A stretch of DNA of 64,000 nt from JBNJGT01 sp051819765 (GTDB taxonomy: Archaea > Nanobdellota > Nanobdellia > Woesearchaeales > JACJVW01). The notes under the pieces were generated by a model. It was not told where the DNA came from. It searched no databases and saw only the letters and a program-made list of their open reading frames with translations. The stretch covers positions 45,577 through 109,576 of the forward strand of contig JBNJGT010000001.1 in NCBI GenBank assembly GCA_051819765.1, given 5' to 3'. Positions 52,392-61,436 of the stretch are shown here, piece by piece (the stretch's first letter is position 1; each line of letters starts with the position of its first letter). Position numbers and translations under genes: made by a program.

Positions 52392-53320
52392 AATCTGTAC
52401 TTCTTTTGGATGGCATGGTGGTAGGCTTCAAATACTTTCTCTTTTCCTATGAATGCGCTGATGAGGAGTAGCAGGGTTGATTTTGGAAGGTGGAAGTTGG
52501 TGAGGAAGCCCTGGGGATGTACCCTGAACTGGTAGCCTGGCTTGATGAAGAGGTCTGAGTAGCCTTCATAGGGGTGGATAATCCCATTGCTGTCAGCAGC
52601 TGTCTCCAGGGATTTCATGGTGGTGGTCCCGACCACAAACAGACGGCCCTTGCGGTTGTTGATCTGGTCAGCGGTCTCTTTGGTGATTGTTATGTATTCG
52701 GGTTCCATCTGATGGGTCGCAAGGTCATAGACCTTGTTGAAGGTGCCATAGCCAACGTGGAGGCAGACGGAGGCGAATTGGATGCCTTTCTGTCTGAGTT
52801 CTTGAATGAGGTTCCTTGTGAAATGGAGGCCTGCAGTGGGGGCGGCAAGGGAGCCGGGGTTGTTGGCATAGACAGTCTGGTATTCGGATTCGTCATGAAG
52901 CTCTCCTGTGATATAGGGTGGGGTGGGGAGCAATCCTTCGAGTGGTTCTTTCCGGAATTCGAGAAGGAAGGTGTCCTTTTCTTTCTTTCTGATGGTTGCC
53001 TTTGTATCCGTGAAGATAAGGGTGTTTCCGACCCGTGGTTTCCCTTTGATGCGGCAACGGTGTAGATTCCCTTCCTGTTGCATGAGCATGACTTCTACTG
53101 GGCTTCCAGTCTCTTTTTTGCCGAGAAGGCGCGCTCTTTTGACTTTGGTGTCGTTGATGACGATGAGGTCATCCTTTCTCAGATAGTCTTTTATCTGATA
53201 GAACCGTTTGTCTGTGAGCCTTTTAGAGAGTACCAACATGCGTGAGTAGCTTTTGGGCTTTGCTGGTTCTTGGGCAATGAGTGCCGGGGGCAGGTGGTAG
53301 TCAAACTCCTCAAGCTTCAT
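52343..53320 (-). CDS. queA: S-adenosylmethionine:tRNA ribosyltransferase-isomerase QueA
   Basis: The 325-residue enzyme transfers and isomerises the ribosyl part of SAM onto preQ1-tRNA, forming epoxyqueuosine. It starts MKLEEFDYHLPPALIAQEP and has the motifs VINDTKV, AAPTAGLHFT and HVGYGTF. The C-terminal TTMKSLE, TNFHLPKSTLLLLISAF and YSLGDCMLI are also present. It is slightly shorter than the bacterial 340-365 residues. TTTATATACA (53350-53341) lies 21-30 nt before ATG 53320, so it is leaderless. Queuosine genes are rare in archaea, which mostly make archaeosine. Confidence 0.95.
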   Translation of the reverse strand: MKLEEFDYHLPPALIAQEPAKPKSYSRMLVLSKRLTDKRFYQIKDYLRKDDLIVINDTKVKRARLLGKKETGSPVEVMLMQQEGNLHRCRIKGKPRVGNTLIFTDTKATIRKKEKDTFLLEFRKEPLEGLLPTPPYITGELHDESEYQTVYANNPGSLAAPTAGLHFTRNLIQELRQKGIQFASVCLHVGYGTFNKVYDLATHQMEPEYITITKETADQINNRKGRLFVVGTTTMKSLETAADSNGIIHPYEGYSDLFIKPGYQFRVHPQGFLTNFHLPKSTLLLLISAFIGKEKVFEAYHHAIQKKYRFYSLGDCMLISQPQKL

Positions 53321-53350
53321 GGGGATGAGAAATCAGGTGTTGTATATAAA

Positions 53351-53440
53351 GGATTATGCGGTTACGCTAAGGTGATAATAATAGTTTTGGACACAGTCCT
53401 TTGGTTTTATTGAGCACCCTTTTGGTAACCGCATAACCCA
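53351..53440 (-). ncRNA. Candidate small RNA or leader hairpin upstream of queA
   Basis: TTATGCGGTTAC (53354-53365) and GTAACCGCATAA (53425-53436) are perfect complements, extended by two more G-C pairs, enclosing about 59 nt. On the minus strand TTATAAAG (53469-53462) is placed 26 nt before the hairpin's 5' side, and a T/A-rich stretch, the queA TATA box, follows the other side. This could be a small RNA of about 90 nt, or a 3' structure of the gene ending at 53447. No known class is recognised. Confidence 0.45.
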
Positions 53441-53446
53441 TTCAGA

Positions 53447-53902
53447 TTAAAATTGATTTTTCTTTATAACTTTTTTTATTTCGGGGGAGGTTATTTGGCT
53501 CACTGAATCGAACATAGCTTTCAATCCGGTCTTAAGTGTCTTCTTATCAGCAATCTTATCGTGGACATAGGGTGAGATGATCCATTTCTGGTCCCTCACA
53601 CTGTTAGGGTTGATAAAGTAGATGAAGAGGTGCTTGAATTTGATGAGCTCTTTCCAGAGACTCTGGAGGCTTTTGAGGTTATCTTCAGTGTTGAAAACGA
53701 TCACAGCGGTGTGCTGGTCTTCCTTGCTTACCTTAAGCACTTCTTCCAAGGTCTCAAAACCATAGACATAAAGTGTCTTGTCCTTGTAGTTGATTTCCAG
53801 GTGGTGGGATTTTTCATCAATTGCGATGATTTTCTTGTAGATTATGTCCTTGTTGCGGAAATATTCCTTTGCCCAATGGAGAAGGTAATCCTGACTATTC
53901 AT
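53447..53902 (-). CDS. Hypothetical conserved-looking protein
   Basis: A 151-residue soluble protein. It starts MNSQDYLLHWAKEYFRNKDI, then alternates strands and helices: VIVFNTEDNLKSLQSLWKEL, LFIYFINPNSV, WIISPYVHDKI. The alpha/beta order with W-I-I-S-P-Y-x-H-x-K-I suggests a Rossmann-like or nuclease-like fold, but no family can be named. It lies between queA and glyS on the same strand, 46 nt downstream of glyS. An uncharged, non-secreted cytoplasmic protein. Confidence 0.65.
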   Translation of the reverse strand: MNSQDYLLHWAKEYFRNKDIIYKKIIAIDEKSHHLEINYKDKTLYVYGFETLEEVLKVSKEDQHTAVIVFNTEDNLKSLQSLWKELIKFKHLFIYFINPNSVRDQKWIISPYVHDKIADKKTLKTGLKAMFDSVSQITSPEIKKVIKKNQF

Positions 53903-53948
53903 CAGGTACTGGCACGTTTTCTCCCTTTAAATATTTTTCTTAAATAGG

Positions 53949-55451
53949 TTATTCTGTGAAACCTTGTACCATGAACTGGCAGAGCTTTGGCAGGAGTTCC
54001 TTTCGGGGGATGCGCACCTGCTTTGTGCTGTCACGGTCACGCAGGGTGATGTCATCGTTTTCCACGCTCTCGAAATCGATGGTGATGCAGAACGGTGTTC
54101 CGATCTCATCCTGGCGGGCGTAGCGCTTGCCGATGGAGCCAGATTTATCATATGTGCAGTTGAATTCCCGCTTCAATTCGTCAAAGATGTCCCGGGCCAT
54201 CCTGGTGAGCGGTTCCTTATTCATGAGCGGAAATACTGCGCATTTGATCGGTGCAAGCTCAGGTTTTAGTTTGAGGACGATGTTGCCTCGTTCCTTATCA
54301 TCATTGAATGCGTCAACGAGTGTTGCAAGAAAGACCCGGTCCATCCCAAAGGTTGGTTCAATGACCCGGGGCACCACTTTCTGTTTGCTGTCCTCGTCGA
54401 AAAGGTCCAGTTTCTGCTTACTCTCGTTCATGTGCTGGGTGAGGTCATACTGGCCACGGTTGGCATTACCGGCCACTTCCTTTGATCCGAACGGGAAACT
54501 GTAATCCATGTCGAAGGTTGCTGAAGAGTAATGGGAGAGCTCGTCCGTCGTGTGTTCGCGCACCTTGAAATTGTTCAGGTCAAGCCCCATGCTTTTGAAC
54601 CAGTTGATCTGTTCAGCGAGCCAGTAGGCATGCCATTCGCCAAGGCGCTTTTCCTTGAGAAGCTGCCGTATGGTGGTCTGGGTGAGTTGGTTCTCGTTTT
54701 TCTCCTGGCTTTCGGCACTGAGGAAATTGAATTGTGTGTCCAGGGCCTTATCTGTCAGATTCTCACATTCCTCGACCTCTGGGTGTAGGAAGAACTCGAA
54801 CTCTCCGATGGTGAATTCTCTGCATCGGAATATGAAATCCCGGGGAGATATCTCATTCCGGAAGCATTTCCCGATCTGGCCGATGCCGAAGGGTAATTTC
54901 ATGCGCTGGGACTCGGCGATGAGCTTGAAGTCGGTGAACATCCCTTGTGCGGTCTCTCCTCTGAGATATGCCTCTGAGGCCTTGTCCTCGTCAGCACCGA
55001 CGTGGGTCTTGAAGAGGAGGTTGAAGTTTTTGAGTTCGCCGAACTGGCCGCCACAGTCAGGACAGGCAAGGTTGTTTTCCTGGATGATCTGGTTTATCTT
55101 TTCAATCTCCATACCTTCCACATTCATGTCCAGCTTGTCCTCGATGAGGTGGTCAGCCCTATATTTCTTCTTGCATTTGGTGCAGGCGATAAGCAGGTCT
55201 CCGAAGGAATCCAAGTGGCCAGAGGCCTTCCAGACTCGAGGATGGGATATTATGCTTGCGTCAAGGCCTACCATGTTCTCCTGGGAATGGATAAAGGTCT
55301 TCCACCAGTGTTGCTTGATATTGTTGAAGAGTTCTACTCCAAGGGGGCCGTAGTCCCAGAATCCGGCGATGCCGCCATAAATCTCGGAGCTTTGGAAGAT
55401 AAACCCTTTCTGCTTGCAGAATGTTGATATTTTCTCGATTGTCAGGTCCAT
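53949..55451 (-). CDS. glyS: Glycyl-tRNA synthetase (class II, alpha2 type)
   Basis: The 500-residue enzyme charges tRNA-Gly. It has IYGGIAGFWDYGPLG near the N-terminus, a zinc-ribbon-like insert with C-x-x-C-x-K-K-Y and C-P-D-C-G, motif 2 FRNEISPRDFIFRCREFT, and motif 3 PRVIEPTFGMDRVFLA. A C-terminal anticodon-binding domain follows. The size matches the short eukaryote/archaea-like alpha2 form. GAATTTATATATG (about 55484-55496) gives a short leader. The upstream region is shared with the divergent gene at 55570. Confidence 0.95.
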   Translation of the reverse strand: MDLTIEKISTFCKQKGFIFQSSEIYGGIAGFWDYGPLGVELFNNIKQHWWKTFIHSQENMVGLDASIISHPRVWKASGHLDSFGDLLIACTKCKKKYRADHLIEDKLDMNVEGMEIEKINQIIQENNLACPDCGGQFGELKNFNLLFKTHVGADEDKASEAYLRGETAQGMFTDFKLIAESQRMKLPFGIGQIGKCFRNEISPRDFIFRCREFTIGEFEFFLHPEVEECENLTDKALDTQFNFLSAESQEKNENQLTQTTIRQLLKEKRLGEWHAYWLAEQINWFKSMGLDLNNFKVREHTTDELSHYSSATFDMDYSFPFGSKEVAGNANRGQYDLTQHMNESKQKLDLFDEDSKQKVVPRVIEPTFGMDRVFLATLVDAFNDDKERGNIVLKLKPELAPIKCAVFPLMNKEPLTRMARDIFDELKREFNCTYDKSGSIGKRYARQDEIGTPFCITIDFESVENDDITLRDRDSTKQVRIPRKELLPKLCQFMVQGFTE

Positions 55452-55569
55452 TGTGTATCCCTTTTATGTGGTAGTCTTGTACATATATAAATTCTTTGGA
55501 GAAGTCGCGTGTCTCCTTGGAGTGATGACTCGCATAAGATTTATAAGAACACTGTCGCTCCTTTCGGTC

Positions 55570-57129
55570 ATGGAGCCGTATCGGGTCTTTGTTCATCTTG
55601 CAGGGTACAACAAGAAATCCCATGCTCAGGCAGACCAGTCAGGATTGTTGGGGTTGCTCGATTCAGTCCGGCTGGAGCGGACCAAAGTGTACCTGAAAAG
55701 GTGGCTGGTCAAACAGAGTTATGGTGAGAACCTGATAGATGAGGAGAACAAGGCACTCAAGCCGATCGATGATTCTGGAAAGCGTGCGATCCACCCTGGC
55801 CTTGAGGCAGTGGCAGGTCTTGGTAATAGTCATAGCGTCATTGTCGGTGACAGGAGTTCATTGGAATCAGTGATTGATGATGAGGTCATCGAACAAGGTG
55901 ACCATTTCCTTGAAAACCTGGATTTGGGCTATCAACGTGCGGTTGCCCGTCGGGAAGAACTCCTCTCCCAAGGAGCTCAGGTATCGGATCATATCTATTT
56001 CCTGTTTGGGGATGTGTTTGCTGCAACAACAGATGCTATCAAACACTTTGCTGATAGGGTTGAAGAACATGATGCAGATTTGAGTGTGGGCATCTGCCTG
56101 CGACAGGAGAACGGGGTGGATGATGGGCGTCGGTATTTCAATATCCGGCCATGGGTCAAGTTTGCTGACGCAGAATTTCGAAACTCAAACATCGGGGCTC
56201 TGAGAGTGCCGACTGAGACACGTGGGATTCCGCGTGAGCGGTATTTCTTGTTTTCAGCAGGCTATACCCTTCGGAAGCTCAAGAATCCTCTTAATCTGGC
56301 ATTGCTTGGAAAAAACATGGTCACACCCAACTCCCAGAATGTGGGTGACTATCCTATTGATGGGAAAAGTCTCTACATAGCTTCTTCTGGTCTCCTGAAA
56401 ACCTATGCGCAGGATTTCCTGGGTAAGTTCAATCCTTCGTGGAAGCCAACTCTTGCGGGCGTTGAAGCGATCCTGAATCGTAGTTTCGAAACAGAGGACA
56501 AAGCCCCTACTATCTCTTTTCTCCCGGCTGATTGTTGCCTGGAGCCGGACATCGATTCGCGGAAGGATGAGGAGCGGGCCCGGAAGCTGGTTGCTGTCTC
56601 TCGACTTCAGGATGTGACCTATGAGGATTGCCTGTCCATGTATGGGCAATGCGAGGATGTTGGTTGTAAATTTGTGCGGTTGGTGGGGACTGATATGAAC
56701 CGCCGGGTCTTTGGGATGCGTACCAATAGCTCACGGGGCAAGAAGGATTATCGTCTGCCGCTCTCTAAAGTGCAGCGGGAACTGGATACAATCGCTCAGG
56801 AGCCGACCAAATCGCTGTATTTTCATCCTCATATGCCTCCGGAGACCAATTATTTGGCTGACTTGTATCATGATATGCAGCGGGCATATGCCATCAGGGT
56901 CTCGGACAATCAGTCAATCATCATGAGTGTGCTTCGGGAAACGACGCAAAAGCTTGGCACTACAGATTTTTCCTCTTTATCTGTCCAACCTCTTACCGGT
57001 GCAGAAAGACGTGTGCTTTACCGCTCAGTCGCAAAGATCAACCAGGTTGAAGGGCTTTCTTTTGGGGGGGCAAAGTATGATTCTGCCCGGGCAGATGCCA
57101 TAGTGCGGCGCTATTTGGAAAACATTTAA
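55570..57129 (+). CDS. Nucleotidyltransferase-like protein of unknown role
   Basis: A 519-residue soluble protein. The first 250 residues follow the GT-A nucleotidyltransferase order: VEAVAGLGNSHSVIVG-like strand, EQGDHFLENLDLGYQRA, then HIYFLFGDVFAAT, in which G-D may bind the metal as in MobA-type enzymes. The remaining half has no motif I recognise. GATTTATAAG at 55536-55545 is about 28 nt before ATG 55570, so the frame from 55414 is not the real start. The glycine-tRNA synthetase gene is divergent. The sugar or nucleotide substrate cannot be told. Confidence 0.65.
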   Translation: MEPYRVFVHLAGYNKKSHAQADQSGLLGLLDSVRLERTKVYLKRWLVKQSYGENLIDEENKALKPIDDSGKRAIHPGLEAVAGLGNSHSVIVGDRSSLESVIDDEVIEQGDHFLENLDLGYQRAVARREELLSQGAQVSDHIYFLFGDVFAATTDAIKHFADRVEEHDADLSVGICLRQENGVDDGRRYFNIRPWVKFADAEFRNSNIGALRVPTETRGIPRERYFLFSAGYTLRKLKNPLNLALLGKNMVTPNSQNVGDYPIDGKSLYIASSGLLKTYAQDFLGKFNPSWKPTLAGVEAILNRSFETEDKAPTISFLPADCCLEPDIDSRKDEERARKLVAVSRLQDVTYEDCLSMYGQCEDVGCKFVRLVGTDMNRRVFGMRTNSSRGKKDYRLPLSKVQRELDTIAQEPTKSLYFHPHMPPETNYLADLYHDMQRAYAIRVSDNQSIIMSVLRETTQKLGTTDFSSLSVQPLTGAERRVLYRSVAKINQVEGLSFGGAKYDSARADAIVRRYLENI

Positions 57130-57165
57130 ATAGAGTACATCCCTTCCGTAGGGGTGGTGAATATA

Positions 57166-57573
57166 ATGACAATAGTGGGTTTCAATTTTACAAAGATGCA
57201 TGTTGAGCGTAAGTCACAGGTCAGTGGCAAGGTGAATATCACAAATAATGTCTCTATCAAGTCAGTTGAGGAATCTCAACTGTCTTTGGGTCCGAACAAG
57301 CAGACCGGCCTGAAATTTGGCTTTGAGTTTGTGACCAAGTATGAGCCAGGTATCGGTGAGATCCTTCTGACTGGTGAGGTACTGACCATTGAGCAGGATG
57401 AAAAGCATAAGGCCATTCTTGCGGAGTGGGAAGCTGAAGAGAAAGTCAACAAGGAGACTATGACCAAGATTCTGAACCACGTGCTCAAAAAGTCCAATCT
57501 GGAGGCACTGATACTGAGCCGGGAGATCAATCTGCCGTCGCCTATACCCCTTCCTAAGGTACAGGACAAGTAG
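57166..57573 (+). CDS. Hypothetical protein with SecB-like pattern
   Basis: A 135-residue soluble protein. It begins MTIVGFNFTKMHVERKSQVS and continues with antiparallel strands (LKFGFEFVTKYEPGIGEILL, TGEVLTIE). It ends in a helix and NLPSPIPLPKV. The strand order, the G-E-I-x-L-x-G-E-V strand and the proline-rich end after a helix recall the SecB fold, without the sequence being a clear SecB. ATG at 57166 follows GGGGTGGTGA. It lies between the nucleotidyltransferase-like gene and cdc48, which has its own promoter. Confidence 0.55.
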   Translation: MTIVGFNFTKMHVERKSQVSGKVNITNNVSIKSVEESQLSLGPNKQTGLKFGFEFVTKYEPGIGEILLTGEVLTIEQDEKHKAILAEWEAEEKVNKETMTKILNHVLKKSNLEALILSREINLPSPIPLPKVQDK

Positions 57574-57612
57574 TCGAAACTTTTATTAGCTTACCAATAT
57601 TTTTTCTTACTT

Positions 57613-60600
57613 ATGACTCAGGAAATCAAGTTAAAAGTAGCCGAAGCGGTTCAGGATGATGTGAATAAGGGGCTTGTGCGGATAGATTCAGCGGTAATGC
57701 GAGACCTGGGTCTACGACCGGGGGATCCTATCGAAATCTATGGGGAACGTACGACTGTCGCAACTGTTGAGCGTGCGTATCCTGGAGACATTGGCCTGAA
57801 TATCATCAGGATGGATGGTCTCTTGAGACGGAATGCCAAGACAGGTATCGGTGAGTATGTCACGTTGAATCCGGCAGATGTGAAGGAAGCAAAGAAGGTA
57901 GTGATTGCGCCTGCCCGAAAGGATATCGTTGTCAAGGCTGATCCTGTCTTTTTCAGGCGGGGACTCCATAATCGTGTTGTCCTGACAGGAGATATCATCT
58001 CTATTGGTGGAAGACGCCGGACGCGCAAAGGGACTTATTCGGGTTCACCATTCTTTGATGATATTGTTGAGCTCTTTGATGAGGGCATGATGAGCAGTTT
58101 CGGTTTCTCTGATATCAAGTTCATTGTGGTTGATACCCAGCCAAAGCAGGCTGTGCGGATCACTGACATGACAGAGATAGTATTCAATCCTGAAGCCAAA
58201 GAGGCTGAGGAGGAACATGACGTACCAGAGGTAACCTATGAGGATATAGGAGGCCTGCAGGACGAGATCAAAAAGATCCGTGAGATGATTGAGCTTCCGA
58301 TCAAACATCCTGAGGTTTTTGACCGGTTAGGGATCGAGCCGCCAAAAGGAGTCCTTTTGCATGGGTCACCTGGTGCGGGTAAGACCCTGCTTGCAAAGGC
58401 AGTTGCTAATGAGACCAAGTCCCATTTCATTGTCATCAATGGGCCTGAGATCATGTCCAAATTCTATGGGCAGTCAGAAGAGAACCTCCGGAAGAAGTTC
58501 GAGGAGGCTGAGGCAAATGCACCTGCGATCATCTTTATCGATGAGATCGATGCGATCGCTTCCAAGCGTGAAGAGACGCATGGTGAGGTGGAAAAGCGGG
58601 TAGTGGCACAGCTTCTTGCGATCATGGACGGGTTGAAGAGCCGCGGGAAGGTTGTGGTGATCGCGGCAACAAATATCCCGAATTCCATCGATCCGGCGCT
58701 TCGCCGGCCTGGTCGGTTTGATCGTGAGATTGAGATAGGGGTTCCAAAAGAGCATGACAGACTTGAGATTCTCAAGGTCCACACACGGAATATGCCGCTG
58801 AATCCGCCTTTTGATAGTTCGATCGCACGAAAAAGCATCAAGGATTATGTGGACAAACTCAATTCCGATATTGTCGGGTATGATAAAGAGCTCAAGAATA
58901 TCTCTGAGGAACTTGAGAAGCGTGAGGAAGAACTCAAGAATGTTGAGGTGCAGCTAGAACGCCAGGATTACTCTAACACCCAGAACCTCTATCGGGAGAA
59001 GAAACGATTGCGTGATCGCATAGAGAATATGAAGGAGCGGCAGCGTCAGAAATCAGCTGAGCTCAAGACTGCGCAGACCAAGATTGATGAGGTTGAGGCA
59101 ATCAAAGGAGAGATTGAGGATGCGATCAAATCGTCTGACCCTGAACGTGAGTTGTTTGGTCTTAATTATGTTGACCTCAAGAGTCTGGCTGATATCACCC
59201 TGAATTATATCCTCTCTGAGGTCAAGAAAAAGTTCCGGGACCAGGACCGTCACATCGAGGGCTTGGATGAGGTGCGGGGAATCCGTGACCTTAAGGAGAA
59301 TGTGTTGAATCAGCTTGAAGCTGATGATCCTCGTTCAAAACTGATTCATGAGACTCTCTCTGAGGTCAATTTCGATCTTGACAACTTCAGGTTTTCACGA
59401 TCCGGTCTTCAAAAGATCGTTCCTTCAATCAAAGATAAGAAGCTAAAGAGTTTCCTTGAACGCGTCCTCAAATCCAAAGATGATGAGGAAGTGAACTCAC
59501 GGATCTCTGCAAGCTGGATGAGTGATGAACTCAAAGAGCGAGTGCGTGTTGAGCTGGTTGAAGATATGCTGACCTGGGTTGCGAAGAAGACTCACGGGTT
59601 TGTGGGTGCAGACCTTGCATCGCTTTCCAAAGAATCGGCTATGATTGTTCTTCGGCGAATCATATCTGATATGGGTTCGCTCGAGGAGGGGGATATCTCA
59701 AAGTACCTTGACAAACTGAATATCTCCATCACTGATTTCAAGGAGGCGCTCAAGTTTGTCCGGCCAAGCGCAATGCGTGAGGTGTTGGTTGAGATCCCCA
59801 AGGTCAACTGGAACCTTATTGGGGGGCTTTCTGATGTGAAGCAGGAACTCAAAGAAGCAGTGGAGTGGCCGCTCAAATATCCAAAGGTCTTCAATAAGAT
59901 GGGGATTCGTGCACCAAAGGGTGTTCTCATCTATGGTCCACCAGGAACAGGTAAGACCTTGCTTGCAAAGGCTGCGGCCAATGAGGCTGAATCAAATTTC
60001 ATCCTTGTGAAGGGTCCAGAAATGCTTTCCAAATGGGTTGGAGAGAGCGAGAAGGCTGTTCGCCAGATCTTTGAGAAGGGGCGCCAGACTGCGCCGACTA
60101 TCATCTTCTTTGATGAGATCGACTCTATCGCGCCACGACGTGGAGCTGGTGGTGACTCCAATGTCACCGAGCGGGTGGTCAACCAGCTCTTGACTGAGAT
60201 TGATGGGCTTGAAGAGCTCAATGATGTGGTTATCATCGCTGCGACAAATCGGCCTGATATCGTTGATACTGCCTTGCTTCGGCCGGGACGGTTTGATCGG
60301 ATCATCCTTGCAAGCACTCCTGACAAGGCTGCCAGGGAAGAGATCTTTAAGGTGCATACGCGGGGGATGCCTCTTGAGAAAGGTGTGAGTCTTTCCACCC
60401 TTGCGGGACGGACCCAAGGGTATGCTGGCTCAGATATCGAGGCGGTCTGCCGTGAAGCTGCAATCTTTGCATTGCGTGAGTCCATCAAGGCAAAGAAAGT
60501 GAAACAATCACATTTTGATGAGGCCCTAAAGAAGGTTCCACCCTCTATCACAAAAGAGATTGAGGAATCTTATGAGGGCATGAAGCACCAGTTCTCCAGT

Positions 60601-60648
60601 GCTCAAGGCAAAGAAATGCGACAACAGAGGCCAGCATATTTCGGTTAG
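57613..60648 (+). CDS. cdc48: CDC48/VCP-type AAA+ ATPase with large D1 insertion
   Basis: A 1011-residue double-AAA ATPase that unfolds and extracts proteins. The N domain (1-195) begins as a double-psi barrel (RIDSAVMRDLGLRPGDPIEIYG). D1 has Walker A GSPGAGKT (about residues 251-258), Walker B IIFIDEIDAIA and an intact RRPGRFDREIEIG. D2 has GPPGTGKT (about 776-783), FFDEIDSIAPRRG and LLRPGRFDR. Archaeal CDC48 is usually 730-800 residues. Here about 255 residues of coiled coil and helices sit between NMPLNPPF (about 393) and THGFVGADL (about 659) in D1. CTTTTATTAG is 27 nt upstream, so it is leaderless. Confidence 0.95.
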   Translation: MTQEIKLKVAEAVQDDVNKGLVRIDSAVMRDLGLRPGDPIEIYGERTTVATVERAYPGDIGLNIIRMDGLLRRNAKTGIGEYVTLNPADVKEAKKVVIAPARKDIVVKADPVFFRRGLHNRVVLTGDIISIGGRRRTRKGTYSGSPFFDDIVELFDEGMMSSFGFSDIKFIVVDTQPKQAVRITDMTEIVFNPEAKEAEEEHDVPEVTYEDIGGLQDEIKKIREMIELPIKHPEVFDRLGIEPPKGVLLHGSPGAGKTLLAKAVANETKSHFIVINGPEIMSKFYGQSEENLRKKFEEAEANAPAIIFIDEIDAIASKREETHGEVEKRVVAQLLAIMDGLKSRGKVVVIAATNIPNSIDPALRRPGRFDREIEIGVPKEHDRLEILKVHTRNMPLNPPFDSSIARKSIKDYVDKLNSDIVGYDKELKNISEELEKREEELKNVEVQLERQDYSNTQNLYREKKRLRDRIENMKERQRQKSAELKTAQTKIDEVEAIKGEIEDAIKSSDPERELFGLNYVDLKSLADITLNYILSEVKKKFRDQDRHIEGLDEVRGIRDLKENVLNQLEADDPRSKLIHETLSEVNFDLDNFRFSRSGLQKIVPSIKDKKLKSFLERVLKSKDDEEVNSRISASWMSDELKERVRVELVEDMLTWVAKKTHGFVGADLASLSKESAMIVLRRIISDMGSLEEGDISKYLDKLNISITDFKEALKFVRPSAMREVLVEIPKVNWNLIGGLSDVKQELKEAVEWPLKYPKVFNKMGIRAPKGVLIYGPPGTGKTLLAKAAANEAESNFILVKGPEMLSKWVGESEKAVRQIFEKGRQTAPTIIFFDEIDSIAPRRGAGGDSNVTERVVNQLLTEIDGLEELNDVVIIAATNRPDIVDTALLRPGRFDRIILASTPDKAAREEIFKVHTRGMPLEKGVSLSTLAGRTQGYAGSDIEAVCREAAIFALRESIKAKKVKQSHFDEALKKVPPSITKEIEESYEGMKHQFSSAQGKEMRQQRPAYFG

Positions 60649-60687
60649 GCAAAACACATAAAAATATTCTTTTTTTATCTCTCTTAT

Positions 60688-61434
60688 ATGATTACAACTT
60701 TGAAGTTGTCCCGGTTCTTGAATGCGTATCTTTCAATCAAACAGATTCCGGATTTTTCCAGGAATGGGTTGCAGGTGCATGGTGCACGACAAGTAACCAA
60801 AATCGCTGTTTGTGTGGATGCGTGCATGGATAGTTTTGAGAGGGCCCGTCATGCAGGATGTGATTGTGTCATTGCTCATCATGGCATATTCTGGAAAGGG
60901 GTGCGCGATCACATGGGTACCCGTGCCCATCGGATTGCCTACCTGGAAAAGCATGGCATGACTCTCTATGGGATCCATCTTCCCTTGGACATGCATGGAG
61001 TTGTGGGAAACAATGCGGTCCTTGCCCAAGAGCTTGGCATTGAGGATCTGCAGCCTTTCGGGGAATATCACGGGATGCAGATCGGTCTGAAGGGTCGGTT
61101 GCTGGCAGATATGCCTACTTTGGTCAAGCGCGTCACTCAGGTTACGACGTCTCCTGTAGTGCTGCACTTTGGTTCAAATAGAATCAGGCAGGTTGCTGTT
61201 GTGAGCGGTGGGGGGTCCAGTACGCTTAAGGATGCGTATGCTGAGGGTGTAGACTGCCTCATCACTGGAGAGGCACCTCATCATGTGTATCATGAGGCAA
61301 AGGAGTGCAGGATCAACCTGATTCTTGCAGGGCACTATGAGACTGAAGTCTTTGGGGTTATAGCGCTTGCTAAACTCATCAAGGACAAGTTTAATATACC
61401 TTACCAGTTTATTGATGTACCAACGGAGATATAA
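60688..61434 (+). CDS. NIF3-like dinuclear metal protein
   Basis: A 248-residue NIF3/YbgI family protein. It has PDFSRNGLQV near the start, CVIAHHGIFWKG with the metal-binding His pair (about 68-71), YGIHLPLD, and the late LITGEAPHHVYHEA and LAGHYETE that complete the site. Family members form toroidal hexamers with two metals; the substrate is not established, and GTP cyclohydrolase type 2 is a common annotation without proof. ATAAAAATA (about 60658-60666) is 26 nt before the ATG. gatD follows after 2 nt, so the two are co-transcribed. Confidence 0.92.
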   Translation: MITTLKLSRFLNAYLSIKQIPDFSRNGLQVHGARQVTKIAVCVDACMDSFERARHAGCDCVIAHHGIFWKGVRDHMGTRAHRIAYLEKHGMTLYGIHLPLDMHGVVGNNAVLAQELGIEDLQPFGEYHGMQIGLKGRLLADMPTLVKRVTQVTTSPVVLHFGSNRIRQVAVVSGGGSSTLKDAYAEGVDCLITGEAPHHVYHEAKECRINLILAGHYETEVFGVIALAKLIKDKFNIPYQFIDVPTEI

Positions 61435-61436
61435 GA

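Noticed and set aside
57613..60648. CDC48 insertion as an intein
   Set aside because: No Cys/Ser at the start or His-Asn at the end of an insert, and the segment is coiled coil instead of a HINT fold.
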